Shown one piece after another: positions 34,101 to 48,400 of a stretch of DNA of 64,000 bases (position 1 is the stretch's first letter; each line of letters opens with the position of its first letter). Source of the DNA: Ananas comosus (Eukaryota; Streptophyta; Magnoliopsida; Poales; Bromeliaceae); NCBI RefSeq assembly GCF_001540865.1, contig NC_033641.1, positions 8,388,951-8,452,950 on the forward strand, given 5' to 3'. The notes below the pieces were generated by a model that saw nothing but the letters and a program-made list of their open reading frames with translations, did not search any database and was not told the DNA's origin. A program made the position numbers and the translations under genes.

Positions 34101-37100
34101 GTTTTCTAATTGTACTTGTTATCAAGGTTGCTACGTTTGATGTTTTTATATATATAGTTTGACTTTCTCACATGGCTGAACCAACAGGTCAATAAAATCT
34201 TAATTAATGTGCCCATTTCCAGTAATAAACAAGTTTTTGATTCATGACTTGAACAAACAGCTGTTGATTATTCTTTTTTCTGAATATACTGCTTGTCTAT
34301 TTGACCAATAACTTATATCTGCAAATTTATTCTCTGGCAGTCTAATTTATAACTTACCAGTAAATCATGGTTACAGGGCCATTGTCGACTTACACTTGCA
34401 TAATTGCATTGTAAACAATAGTTTGAACTAAAATGCCAACACAACCATCTAATTTGACTTCTTACTTTTGCCCTAATTTGGTAAATTTAGGCATGGTTTG
34501 AAACCGAATATGGTGGTTATCATGGAGAGAGTGCTTTGGGATCTAGAACCGCAGACAGCTTTAGTAGAACCTACACAGGTGTCAGCTCAAACGATGTTAC
34601 TGGAGATAACATGCAGGAATCTACATACTTGTACATTCAAATGGAGTATTGTCCTAGGTATAATGTTTTTAATCATCTTTTTTGTCTTGCAGTTTGTTTT
34701 GTTTAGCCTACTGTTATGATTGCCTTCTATTTAACGACCATCCCAGTTCACTAATATCAGCACCTTGTTGGTCCCTAACCACTGACCAAAATGCTTGAAC
34801 CTATGTTACTAATAATAGAGTGTTGTCCTCAAATACTAACTATAGTCTTTATGCTATCCAGTTTCTGTCTGTTGGGGTGTCACAAACTCTTGTTTAGGCT
34901 TGGGGTGTCACAAACTCTTGTTTAGGCTCCAACGTCCTCGCTAGACCCACTAAATCAACCCAGGACTTCTAAAATTCAAGAGGTGGTTCCTACCATGTAC
35001 ATGGAGCAGCACTTTGTTCTATATACTGCTCAATTTCACACTTTTGGTTGGCACTCTAATATGATATGTTTACTGTCTGACTTAGCCCACCATAATTAGA
35101 AACTTGTTGGGACCCAAACTACTAGTTCAAAATGCTTAAGCCCAAGCTACCAATGCGAAAGTGTTTGTTCTCAAGTATTGAGGCATCGACATACCATCTG
35201 ATGTGGGACTATTGGTGTATTGCATATCCTATAATTAGTTATGAAGTTGAAGCAAGTGCTATTGTAGTGCAAGAGCTGTTAATAATTAAGTATATCAACA
35301 GCAGTAATCTTTAAGCCATAGGTGCAGTAAGAAGACAATGCATGGTTTGAACACTACGCAGCTTATAAGACCATCTATGATCTAAACAAGTATCCTATCG
35401 TTAGAGTTTCTTGTTGGGTTGAAATTACTAATAGTTTGGAACTTACTGAGAATGTTGTGGATCAATTATAATGTAATGAACCTTTTGTTTTGTCTTGAGC
35501 ATTAATTTTCTAAATATCTGCACTTTGTTATTGAAATCAGGCTATTTATGGGTTGTTGGCCCTTTTTCTAAGATGAAATTGTTGTGAGCCTCATGGAAAT
35601 AGTAAATAGGTCATATGAACTTTGTGTCTTGGTTAGACCTCCTCTCTAACCATTCTTTTCCAAATCTAGATATCATTCTTGTAATATGTAGTATATATTT
35701 TTCTTCTCAATAATAGGAAAAGGAAAGCTCACAAAAATTGGAAAGTTTTTGTGACTCTGTTTTCAAATGGAGTGTTGTGGGAAAGTGTACCATGAGGTGA
35801 CCAGCACCTTCTTGCAGCAGAGCCGTAGTATAAACCTAGCTGCCAGATGCAGTCATTCTTTTCACCTCTTTTTTCTCCGTACACTGGCCCTCTTTCTCTC
35901 TTCTCTTGTACTCGTATTTTCGTTGTCGCAAAGGCTTCTCTTTCTTTTTGTCATTGCTCCGTGTGAACCCTTGTCCCTTGTTTCTTCTACTTTGACCACT
36001 TCTATCAATGGCTCCTGCAAATGTCAAAGATTACTGGATCCTATTCTTTTTCTCTACTATAGTCGGATCCACAATCTATCATAATCACTACAAATGCTTC
36101 AAAATATTCTAATTTCATCAGCTTTCTTTCTACTCTCTTCAACTACGTTCTGGTGCTGCTAAGTGTTCACGGACAAATATTGACGCCTGATACAATTTCT
36201 ACGACAACAAGTACCAACAGTATCTTATATATCCTAATATCCCTAGACAAAACAAGTGGCAACTGTGACTGATTGTTTGTCTCCGTTATTATTTGTTGAT
36301 GTCTGCTGAATAGTTATTCTATTTTGTAAGTTTACTCTTATATTATGTGAGATGATTACACAACACTCTTGGTTCCTAATTTTAGTTATGTAATATTGGA
36401 TCATCATTCTCCCATGGAATGCACTTCTGTCTTTGGGATTGACTTGCTAGAAAATCATGAGGTTAGGGACTGACACATCCATCATGACATTCATAATGCT
36501 TAACTACTTTGTTGTTATATAACATTACAAATGACACTTAAATATTATCATATTGAGGCCGAACTAGCACTTATCAGACTCAAAAGTGGTAATTTTTATA
36601 TCTATATACTCTGACAAGTTTATTATCCACCGTAGCTTTAACTCCTGACTATAGGTCTTAACCATAAAACAAGATCGTATCTCATCCTTAGTTCCTCTAT
36701 TGTTGTTATAATAATACATTTCTATGATACAATTTCTGTTGTTTCTTTCCTTACTTTTCTTTTTGATGTATGAAGGACTTTACGGCAAGATTTTGAATCA
36801 TATAGTTCTTCTTTCGATAAGGACTATGTGTGGCATTTATTTCGGCAAATTGTGGAAGGCCTTGCGCATATACATAGTCAAGGAATCATCCATCGGGACT
36901 TGACACCTAACAATATATTCTTTGATGTCCGTAATGATATTAAAATTGGGGACTTTGGTCTTGGTAAGTGTACATATATAGCCATATTAGAATACTGGAT
37001 TTAACTTTTTTTTTTTTTGCTTGTGCATGTGGGAGTTGTAATGCTATATTATAAGTTTGAAGTATTATGAAGGTACTATAAGAGAGGTTAAGTCAAAATA

Positions 37101-39434
37101 TATCCTGGGAAAAAAATTTAAAATTGTGTACTTGTTAGTGAAGATTTAAATTTATCATACATGTCTCTCTAATATATTTTTGTTTTCTGTTTGTGCTGGG
37201 TGGGTTGTTGGGCAGGGTGGGGGGTCTTGTTTTTGGTTGCCGTTTTCTCTGGGGGGAAGGTTGGGGGTGGTTTGGGGGGGGGGGGTGTCGCGGATGTGTA
37301 GGTGGGCATGGGCTAGGGGAGGAGGGGAGGGTTGTTTAAGGATCGAACTAAATGATGTGGTAGATATATAAGTTGGGAGAAACATATGGCAGTCCAAATA
37401 TCTGAGTGATATATTTGCTTTGTTATAACAGTCATTCATTAGGTTAAAAAAAAAAATTTAAATTTTAAATACAAATGTAGTTTACCTGGCTAAATACGTG
37501 CATGCATCAAATTTGAAAGATTTCTAGCTAGTTATTTGAAGACTACTTTTATCATTCATTTTGGAAGTTATTTCCTTAGTCAAAATTAGTTTACTAGCAA
37601 TTATTTTACCTGTTACTTGTGTAATAGGTTTTTTGTTAAATTTGGCCATATGCTTGCTAAAGAAATCTAATTGTGTTTTATTTGCTTTCAGCGAAGTTTC
37701 TGAAGGAGCAGTTGGATCATGATCAATATTTTCCTACTGAGGCAACTGGAGTTTCAACAGATGGAACTGGTCAAGTTGGCACTTATTTTTATACAGCGCC
37801 TGAAGTGGAGCACAATTGGCCACAGATTAATGAAAAGGTTCCAATTATGCCACCAATATAACTAATTTCTTTTATATCTAAATTTGAACAATTAAAATAA
37901 TGATGTTAGAGGATTGTAAACATTATTCATTGCCTTTCACAACAGGCAGGGGCCTATGCCACCCGTGTCGTACCGTGCCAGTGGCGTACCGACGTGTGGC
38001 ACGGGTCGGTGCTGCTTGGCACTCAGAAATTGTGGGCATGCCACTTTGTATCGTGGTGTGCCGCTTCCATATCGCCTCGTATTGCGGAACACCGCTCTGT
38101 ATTGCCCTTCGCCTGTTAGTGCCGAAATAACATGGTGTGGCACGGATTTATTTACTCTTTTTTTTTTTTCTATTTTAAGGGGTGAAAGGAGGTGTTTTGA
38201 TAATGTCACCGCTATTTTTGTGCCAATGCCGGTCACGGTAGCACACTTACATCATGATACAATTCGTTATAATGAATATGTTGCAATTATTACAAGATGT
38301 ATCGGCACCAAATGAGCTTTCACCAGTCAAGGGATCAATCTAGTAACTGATGATGATAATTACTAAATATGATCCACCTAGGAACTCAATGTACTACTAG
38401 CAATGGTAGATAAAAGTTTAGACTTTAGACTAATGATTTGGGCATATTGAATCAAGGATTTAAGTGCCCATCAGCGGGCTGTATCCACCGTGCCTTATTG
38501 TGCCAGCAAGATATCGGCACGATACAGCTTCCGTGCTGATGGCACAACTCAAAACCCTCTATTCTTTAAATTCGTAAGTAGTTTTCTCAATAAAGTTCAA
38601 AAGATTTGATAAAAATACATAGTAAATAATTTGTATGTTTTGTTGCTAAAGAAAATAAATATTTTATGCCATTATGTGTCGGCATACATATAATTTTTGT
38701 GACCAGCATGCATCGGCAAGTTTCCAGCACGACCCCGTTTCCACGACACTTAAATCCGTGTATTGAATTACTCTAGTAGTATTTATTAGTCTTATATTAC
38801 CATTTATATACTTTTATGAGTTGTATATGACTATTTCGATTTGGACTAGATGAGAGGTACAATTTGGATCAAGTTTATATCCATTACAAACCTTAAAATA
38901 TCTTAAGAAGCTAGCATTAAGCTAAAAAAATAAAAAAAAAATTGCACCAAACCCATGTCAGTGTGCCAGTGGCGTGCCACTGGTACAGGGGGCCGTATCG
39001 ACACTGGCATAGCCTGGGCCGTTGTGCTGTGGCATGGCAATCCTTGACCTTTCAACACTGTAATAATCTTATGTTGATCATAAAATTGTTTTCCTTTTCT
39101 TGTTGTGTTTATCGCCCCTTTTTTACATCCGTTGAACGTTATTATGTTGTTCAGGTTGATATGTATAGTTTAGGGATCATATTTTTCGAGCTATGGCACC
39201 CCTTTGCAACCGCAATGGAGCGACACATTGTTCTTTCAGATCTTAAACAGAAGGTTATTCCTCCTTCCTGGGCTGAAAAATATCCTGGTCAGGCAAATCT
39301 GCTCCGACGCTTGACATTCCTGGGCCCCTCTGACCGCCCGTCTGCTATTCAGCTTCTACAACATGAGTTGCCTCCAAGAATGGAGGATGAGTGGTTGAAC
39401 GGTGAGAATATCGACCTTCTGACTTATAGGCATA

Positions 39435-39474
<40 letters not shown>

Positions 39475-42400
39475 AGAGGAAAAACTAAATTACTTGTCTC
39501 TATTTATGTATAACCTCTTCTTACTTTTCTTGTTTCATCACTCTATTTCTTTTTTGCTTTAGTCACTCGTCATATATTAGGTTCTAAATTAGGTACATTT
39601 TTGACTTCGTCAATCTTGGATGAATAGGCATCAGGCATCAGCATTCGCAGTTGTATATCCCATTTGTTGATTGAACAAGCCACTGTATATTTAAGTAGTC
39701 TTTAAGAGCATTGCCTGAAAGCTATCTTGTGACCTTCCACAACATTATGTCAACCTGGACATTCTTAGTTCGTGTTTGAGGGCACCAGCTTTTGTTAACA
39801 ATCATGTCCCTCATTTTTTGAGTATTTCATCTTATCAAGTTGCATTTTATTCCAGAGCATGTGGTTGGTTTTCTTCTTTCTGACACAGACTCAATGTTTG
39901 ATGGGCAGATGTACTCAGAACCATACAGGCAGCAGAGGACACATATGTTTACGACCGAGTTGTATCTACCATATTTAATGAGGAGAGACTGATTATGAAA
40001 TCGAGTCGTCAGCATGACAGCAGTGCAAAAATGATGATGAACGAGTCCTTCACACAATCCACTGAACTAGATACAGAAATCCGAGACACTGTTGTTGAAA
40101 TCAGCAAGGAAGTCTTTAAAAGACATTGTGCAAAGAGATTGGAGATATCACCTTTGAACATCTTGGATGGCAGTTATCCATTTAATAGGTCAGAAATTCA
40201 CTTCTCTTTGGATCACCTTATTGGTGATTGTTCCATGAAAGTTCGGTCAAAATGCACGAACCTTACAATACTGTTGTGCATTACGAAATTGATATCTGAA
40301 CTTTGAAATTTAACTTTACTACATAATCTTTCACTACTCTCTTCAGAAAATTTCATCAAGTTCTGTTAGGAGTTAGGACTATTTATTTATTTATTTATTT
40401 TTCCATCAAGTGTGTTAAAGACTGTTTTACTGGTTAATAACATGTTTTATTAGGTTATAGAATATTTTGTCGTGAAAATACCCCGAAGTTCTGAGGAGAG
40501 GTAGTTAAATCACATATACTGTAATGTTAGATTATAAAAGCAAGTGCAGGTGCTCATTCAAATTGTGCTCACACGTTCAAATTGTGCTTACAGTTCAGAT
40601 AATGTTTGTACATTTTTACCTGGCATTATTAGTTGGTTCCATGATGGGAGTTCTAATTGTTAATGTTTAATAAACAGGAAGTCAGTGAAGCTTTTAACCC
40701 AAGGAGGAAATATTCTTGAGCTCCGCCATGAGTTACGGACACCATTTGTTACTTGGATCGCAACAAACCAGGTACTTGACAAAATTAGTGCCTTGTTCTC
40801 TTCACACCTTCAGGGGGATGCGATTAATTCATGAGATACACTGGCGCTGTGTTGTTTGAAATGATGCGGTAGTGTTTTCATCCTATGTTAACTCTCTTGT
40901 CATGTTTACTTGTGGCATGATGGAGTTTGAACTTGTGCTTGCATGGCTGCAATCAGCTAGTCAATTTTTTTGCAATAAGAAAGTGATAGATTATTATTGA
41001 TTTCACTAGTGGCAAGTATTATACTGTAAGTTTGTTTCAGTTTGAGGAGCTTTGGTGTTGGAGTCTTTATAAATGGTTTTCATGTTGACATATTTCCAAT
41101 ATCTTATATTTATGCAAGTCGAACAAAATACCAATATTTAAAATAATTTTGATTGTCATGCCTTATAAATTCTTGATTATGTTGATATTTTATTATATGT
41201 GGTGGTGTCTGTAATCTGTGTCATCACTTTTCTAATATCCACATTCTGCTCTTTGGGCTTTTATTGAGGAATGACATGTAGTAAATTATTTCAAATAAAT
41301 GATTTGTAAGTAAATATCAATGTTTAACTATTTGACAAGTTACACTCTCTTTCTTTTTCTAAGCATGAAAAGCACTGTTCGGACGATTATTTTTGTTTGT
41401 TTCTTGCTGAGGTTGTTACATGTACAAATAGTGAAAATGCAATAACCTGCATATATGTTGATGTCACTACTTGCTTGATGCAGCAATCATCTTTCAAACG
41501 TTACGAAGTCTCTTCGGTTTATAGAAGAGCAGTTGGTCATTCAACTCCTAGTCGCTTCCTTCAGGTTTAGCTGTCTATCTGCAAAAGTTCTACATGTTCG
41601 TTCTCATATCTTTTTTATCATGTCTTTGTTTTCCCTTTATCTTTAACTAGTTTTGATGGGAACATTTGATAACAGAAGTTTCTGTAAAAGTCTCAAATAC
41701 TTATTTTTGTGTAGGGCGATTTTGACATCATTGGAGGCACTTCACCAATAACAGAGGCTGAAGTTATTAAGGTATTACTTTTCATCCATTACCAAGCAAC
41801 ATCTTCACAACATGGTTAATTTTCTGTTTGGTGGAATACGTGGGAGAATGCCTTATATACCATTTATTTATTTGAATATTTTCTTTTCTTTCATTTGTGC
41901 CCCCGTCCATAGCGGAAGATGTTATTTCGATAATTGTATTCAAATGTATTGTATGTTACTTTGTCTTTTCATTCTAAACTATATTCATATTATGTAGCTA
42001 GCTCCAATCATGCAGCTCTCATGAGTTTTGGATATGTTATTGCATTTATGAGCCAGCAGATTGGCCTCTTTATGTAGGAATAGACAAGGATGGTACCTTA
42101 TATGATATTTTTTTCTCCCTTACATTTCTTGCCTTTGATTCCCATAACTATAATTGGGATCAATTACATTGATGTCCTTAAATTTCCATTGTAGATCAAA
42201 GGTCCGTATATAACCAGATTTGAGTTTGTCGTAGTTTCCCATAATTTTAGCATGAACTGGTTTATATGATGAATCTGTAGGAATCTCCTTGAATTTAGTT
42301 CACATGTTGATGTTATGATTTTTCTCTTTTGTGAATTTTCTATATTGTCTGGGAATTCGTTCTTTACCAATCGCTTCACTATAATAATCCTTGTGTATTG

Positions 42401-45400
42401 TCAGTTTGGACTGTGATTCTGTATGCATGGGCTCGCATTTTAATCAGCATCTAATTAGATTGCATAATAAAATTATGCATTTTACATCTTTTCCTCAGAC
42501 TTCTTAAAACTAATGGTGGTATAATGCAAACTTTTAGGTGGTAATGGATATTGCAACCCGCTTTTTTCAACCAAATGCAATAGACATTCGACTCAATCAT
42601 GGCCAAGTGTTGGAATCAATTTGGTCTTGGGTTGGAATTACTCGTGAGCTTCGGCAGAATGTAGCAGAGGTACATCACTACAAGTTGCTTCTCAGTTAAG
42701 GTATTAATAGTAATATGGCTGACCCTTTTTTAACCTCCAAGTGCAGCTTTTGTCCTTGATCGGCCCATTATGTCCTCACTCTACAGGTCGAAAGTCAAAT
42801 TGGAAATTCATTCGACGACAGCTTCTACAGGTAAATATAATGAATAGTACCCCTGACCATTGTAATTTTGGTTCTGAATCATTTTAGATATTTTGGATGA
42901 ATAGTTCTGTGTTTAAAATCGAACCAATGGTTGAACTAATCAATATTATGTATCTGCAAACATTTCAGTGATAACTGGTGGAGACAGAACTTTTTTATGG
43001 GAAACTGTTGTCACAACTGAATATTCTATCTGTCGAATAAATAGTAGAATAATTGAAAGTTACAGTGAGAAGCTGCTGAGCGAAATGATGATAATCGCAA
43101 TATAATCTTGTAGCATCCAAAGTTTGTTATTTCTTAAGCACTTCCTAATCTCACAGGCCTTGTCTACCTCTCTCTCTCTCTCTCTCTCTCTCCCCTCACC
43201 AGATTTACAAAAGGCAGCTAGCTAATGAGTGCTGCAGAGCTACTATAGTACCCTTGTTTGAACATTTGTTTGCCTATGCATGCTCTCTTTTTGTCTGCTG
43301 GCTAACAGGTTATCTACCTATTATTAAGGAGTACTGGTAGTTGTAACATAGAAGCCAAGAAGAATGTTTTCCTTATGTTGATCTACATATCTATATCCTT
43401 AAACACTTGCCAATTTACTTGTATATACCTGCAAAATCTGAATTTTCATGCCCTTCGCAAACTTAGTTCTTTTACCTATACCGCTCTGCTTAAAAAAGCC
43501 CCCCTTTAAAATACTTTTCCTGGTACGAAACAACTTACCTCATGAATCGAATGACTCCTCAACCTACGTGTATATTTTAATGAAGTGCACTTTCGAGGGT
43601 ATAAAATATAAGTTCGGGCTTCGCCAAGAAACGGATGTATTAAAAGATTCTTTCTTATATTTCTTCGTATAGATTGATGTATGAATTTCTTATTCTTATC
43701 CAGGATCTTAATCTTTCCGAAACAGTTGTTGATAGATTACAGATAGCAGACTTGAGGTTCTGTGGATCTGCAGATCAGGCCATTGCTAGATTGAGAGGGG
43801 CCCTTTCATTCGGTAGTTTTTTTAATATCTAATTTTTATGTTCTTTATTCAATGCAAAAGAGAAGCAAAATATTTTTATTGTTGTGATACTGCAGATAGG
43901 CTTACATGCAAGGCTCTTGAAGAATTGTCTGCCCTTCTAAGCTATTTGAGGGTGTGGTCAATTGAGCAGCATGTTTCTATTGATGTTCTCATGCCTCCTA
44001 CAGAAGTTTACCATAGCAGCCTATTTTTCCAGGTTAAGATCTGTCTGTGTTATTCTGTTTTATAATTATTTTATTTAAAACATAAAGTGGTGTAAATGGT
44101 AAATAGAAAACTTTTAGTACTTGATTTTACTTATATTTGGATTTTGCATTTGTTCATCTTTTGATTAAGTAGTACAAATGTCAACCAAAAGAATTATATA
44201 TTTCTTAATGTCCTAAAGCTCCTTCCCAAGGTTCAAAGCGTTGTCTCGTGCCGTATGGCATGAGGCGGAAGGTGGCGCAGTACAGAGGCGTGGGGGGGTG
44301 GGGGGGGTCTCGTACCCCTCTCCGTGCAGCGGCATGGATCTGTGTATCGCGCGAGACAGAGTGATATGCAGGTCCGTGCCACAGCACTGTGCCATGCCGG
44401 CCTACTCTTTTTTTAAAAAAAACTTTTTTTTTGCTTTTTGTTTTTTTTTTTCTTTTCGTTTTGTTCTTTGGGATATCGCGAAGCATCCTACACCCTCCAA
44501 GGACATTACAAATCGAAAATCTACTTGTTAGGTAAGTAAAAAAAATTATAATTTAATTTTTTTTGTTTATTAATATTCAGGAAATTTTTTAATTACATAT
44601 CCAATCCATACCGTAGGGGACCCCCCCTATCAGCTTGAGCCCTCCGCTTTCATCACAGACATCTATTTTTTTTCATAAATTATTTTATCAAAATTTGTTG
44701 CACCGCGGAATTTTTGGCGAATTAAGGGAACAAAATTGAATTTAATAAACAAATTTTGAGGCACATCAAACATAAAAAATTATTTTTTCTTTAGAAGATT
44801 AAAAATGTTGATAAAATTAAAAGCTAAATTAAATCAATTGATACTTAAATTTTTAGTTTATTTGTCATATAATTTATTGCTTAATTTTTTTGATAGATCT
44901 AATAAATTTTTTAAAAAATTAATTAAAAATAATTTTTTCAAATACTTTTTAACATAATTGTGCAAATTATTTTAAAAATTATTTTAAAAATTATTTTTTT
45001 TGTATTTTATAAAAGAAAACTGTAATATGGTCAAAAGAAAGAAAAAAAAATGTCTTTGCATTTTAAAAATTTTAACCTGTAAAAATTTTTATTGTGCATT
45101 AGGTGTAGTTATACTTACATATAAAAAAGCTTACAAGTATGTTAATTGATGAGTATAGTAAGTTATACATAGCAAATATTCATAATTATTTGATTAAGTC
45201 TTTCAAAATAATATTATAAGAGCTTATTGGAATAAAAAAAACTGAAATAAGTTCGTGCCAAAGCGTGCTAGTAGGAAATCATACATATCCATCGGCACGC
45301 AAGACAGGGTGCACGGAGAGGGGTCTCGTAACCCTCTCCGTGCAGCGGCATGGATCTGTGTATCGCGCGAGACAGGGTGATATGTAGGTCCGTGCCACAG

Positions 45401-48400
45401 CACTGTGCCATGCCGGCCTACTCTTTTTTTTAAAAAACTTTTTTTTTGCTTTTTGTTTTTTTTTTTCTTTTCGTTTTGTTCTTTGGGATATCACGAAGCA
45501 TCCTACACCCTCCAAGGACATTACAAATCGAAAATCTACTTATTAGGTAAGTAAAAAAAATTATAATTTGATTTTTTTTGTTTATTAATATACGGAAAAA
45601 TTTTTAATTACATATCCAATCCATACCGTAGGGGACCCCCCCTTATCAGCTTGAGCTCTCCGCTTTCATCACAGACATCTATTTTTTTTCATAAATTATT
45701 TTATCAAAATTTGTTGCACCGCGGAATTTTTGGCGAATTAAGGGAACAAAATCAAATTCAATAAACAAATTTTGAGGCACATCAAACATAAAAAATTATT
45801 TTTGCGTTAGAAGATTAAAAATGCCGATAAAATTAAAAGCTAAATTAAATCAATTGATACTTAAATTTATTTAATTTATTTGTCATATAATTTATTGCTT
45901 AATTTTTTTGATAGATCTAATAAATTTTTAAAAAAATTAATTAAAAATAATTTTTTCAAATACTTTTTAACATAATTTTTCAAATTATTTTAAAAATTAT
46001 TTTTTTTGTATTTTATAAAAGGAAGACTGTAATATGGTTAAAAGAAAGAAAGAAAGAAAGAAAGATGTTTTTGTCTTTTAAAAATTCTAACCTGTAAAAA
46101 TTTTTATTCTGCATCAGGTGTAGTTATACTTTACATATAAAAAAGCTTACAAGTATGTTAATTGATGAGTATAGTAAGTTATACATAGCAAATATTCATA
46201 ATTATTTGATTAAGTCTTTCAAAATAATATTATAAGAACTTATTGGAATAAAAAAAAACTGAAATAAGTTCATGCCAAAGCGTGCTAGTAGGAAATCATA
46301 CATATTCATCGGCATGCAAGCGTATCCATCGACACGCAAGCGTACTATGTATCGACATGCAAGCGTATCATGTGTCGACACGAAAGTGTGCCGGTGCCGT
46401 ATCGTACTAGGCAGACAGCGGCACGCTTCCGTGCCACGGTACTTTAAACCTTGCTCTTTCCTGTATGAGATCACTGGCTTCTGATCTGTGGACTAACTGT
46501 TATTACATAGAAAGATTAAGTGCAGATATATAGTCATCTACTTATGTATTTTATAGATATTACTAGTCCTATTGATTGATTCTTCCATACTGGCTTTTCA
46601 GTTTCATGTATGCCTAGAAATTGAGCAATTGCATAGAAACATGAAACTCACACTGAAACAAAGAGTTAGAATTTATGTTAGTTTAAGCCTTAAGAAGTAT
46701 ATCATATGAATGATCGCTTCTCAACATGAGATCGAAATATATTGATTTGCTGGGTCCCTTGGTTCTTTGTTTTACCAAGTCAAATATGGTGATCTACCTA
46801 TTGATACCTGGCATTTGTTATTCTAGTTAAGATTACGACCATCTGTAAGTTTTATTATTATTATTTTTTAATCTACACACTTTTAATGGTAATCTGCACA
46901 CTGTTAATGGTCCTCAGCATGACATGTAGTCAATAAAAAACGTACTCGATTATTCGATGGAAAAAGAATTCACTACCCATATGTGTTCAATCGCATTCAG
47001 CTGATCCCGTATCTTGTGGAATGTTTCAGAACTGTGATGATTAGCTCGTTGTTTATTTGTTGAATGTTTGTACTTGAAAAAAAACGGCATAAATACAATT
47101 TGTAAAAGTTTATGTGTTTGCGTTGGTTTATATTGTCCTGGAAATACATTTTGGATAAATTGAAATGACTATATAGCTGGGGCAACATAGAAGCTCCAGT
47201 TTCTTGGTGTTGTATCACAATCGCCTTGCCACCTTAATTGATGACTAGTGACATGCGGATGCAGGTTTACCTAAAAGAGAGTCTTCCTGGATCAAGTACT
47301 GAGGCAACCTTGCTAGCTGTTGGCGGCCGATACGATCATCTGATGCAGCAATATTGGGATCAGGTATGTAAGTTACAACTCATACGCCTGCACCTCTTTG
47401 GCCTGGTTTCCGAGTAGCTGCTCTGTTCTGGAGATCAGCTACCAGCCATTTGGCGAGTAAAGGTCTCGAGCTTTTATATTGCATGTCCTAAAAATAGAAG
47501 CTCCAATTTGAAGCCTCTACATTTTCTGCAACAAAGAAGTTTTTATGACATTTTGATTGAGAAAATTGTTAATGCTGCTTCAAACATTTATACACAAACA
47601 TCGCTTTTCTACGATTGTCCTATCCCGCGGCATTGATCACTCCAAAGTCATTTTCTGAAAGAGAGTATAGTGATCAAGTTATCAGACAACTTGGAGTAGT
47701 CTTAGGCCATGCACCTTAGAAAAGCTTAAGCAGAAAAGTGAGTATTAATGATCAACTTTGAGTTTATCTTCTTCTTGGCTGAACCAACACCGACCCAGTT
47801 TTGCTTCAGTCTAGGGCATGGCAAAAAAATTTTGCTAATAGAGCAGCTAGCTAAAGGATAATAAACAATTGAAGGTTGGGGAGAATAGAATATTTTGCTG
47901 TGACTTTCTTAAAGAAAGAAAAATGTTTATGAACAGGGGGGGAAAAAATTGCCTAGTCTTCCCAGATTCACTAACAGATAAATTGCTCTTGCAATAAATG
48001 TGATGGGGGTTTCTGAACTAGTTGGTCTGTTTTACTTTGTTGTAGAACAGTTCAAACAGGACGAAGTTTGCTAATCAATTAAATATTCAGTGCAGACATC
48101 AGAACATTTTCTCTCTTTTCTTTTCTTAATAATTTTTATCATTGATTTTTACTTTAAACTGGACCTCAGCATATATCTGGCCAGAAAACTAATCCATCGG
48201 GTGCAGTTGGAGTTAGCATCGCATTGGAGAAAATTCCTATGCATTGTTCGGTAGATATCAGGCCGCCAAGGTGCAGTTTCCATTTTGTTGGCTAGTTTCC
48301 TTCTTTAATCTAACTAGGATCCTTGAAAAGGATCTCCAATAAATTTTTCTCGTAATAACATTGTATATTTTCCTTCGACTATCCAGGATTGAACCCAGCA

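Noticed and set aside
37900..38315. Frames of 76-119 codons after GCN2 exon 15
   Set aside because: They are inside intron 15 in a GTGCC-rich repeat patch; exons 15 and 16 join in frame across it.
42781..42786. CTACAG acceptor for GCN2 exon 22
   Set aside because: Using it breaks the frame and drops a conserved segment; the acceptor GTGCAG at 42741-42746 keeps the frame and the [14 protein letters not shown] block.
44205..44531. Short frames with histidine/cysteine-rich products in GCN2 intron 24
   Set aside because: They lie within the terminal part of a transposable element and recur in both of its internal units; no coding evidence.
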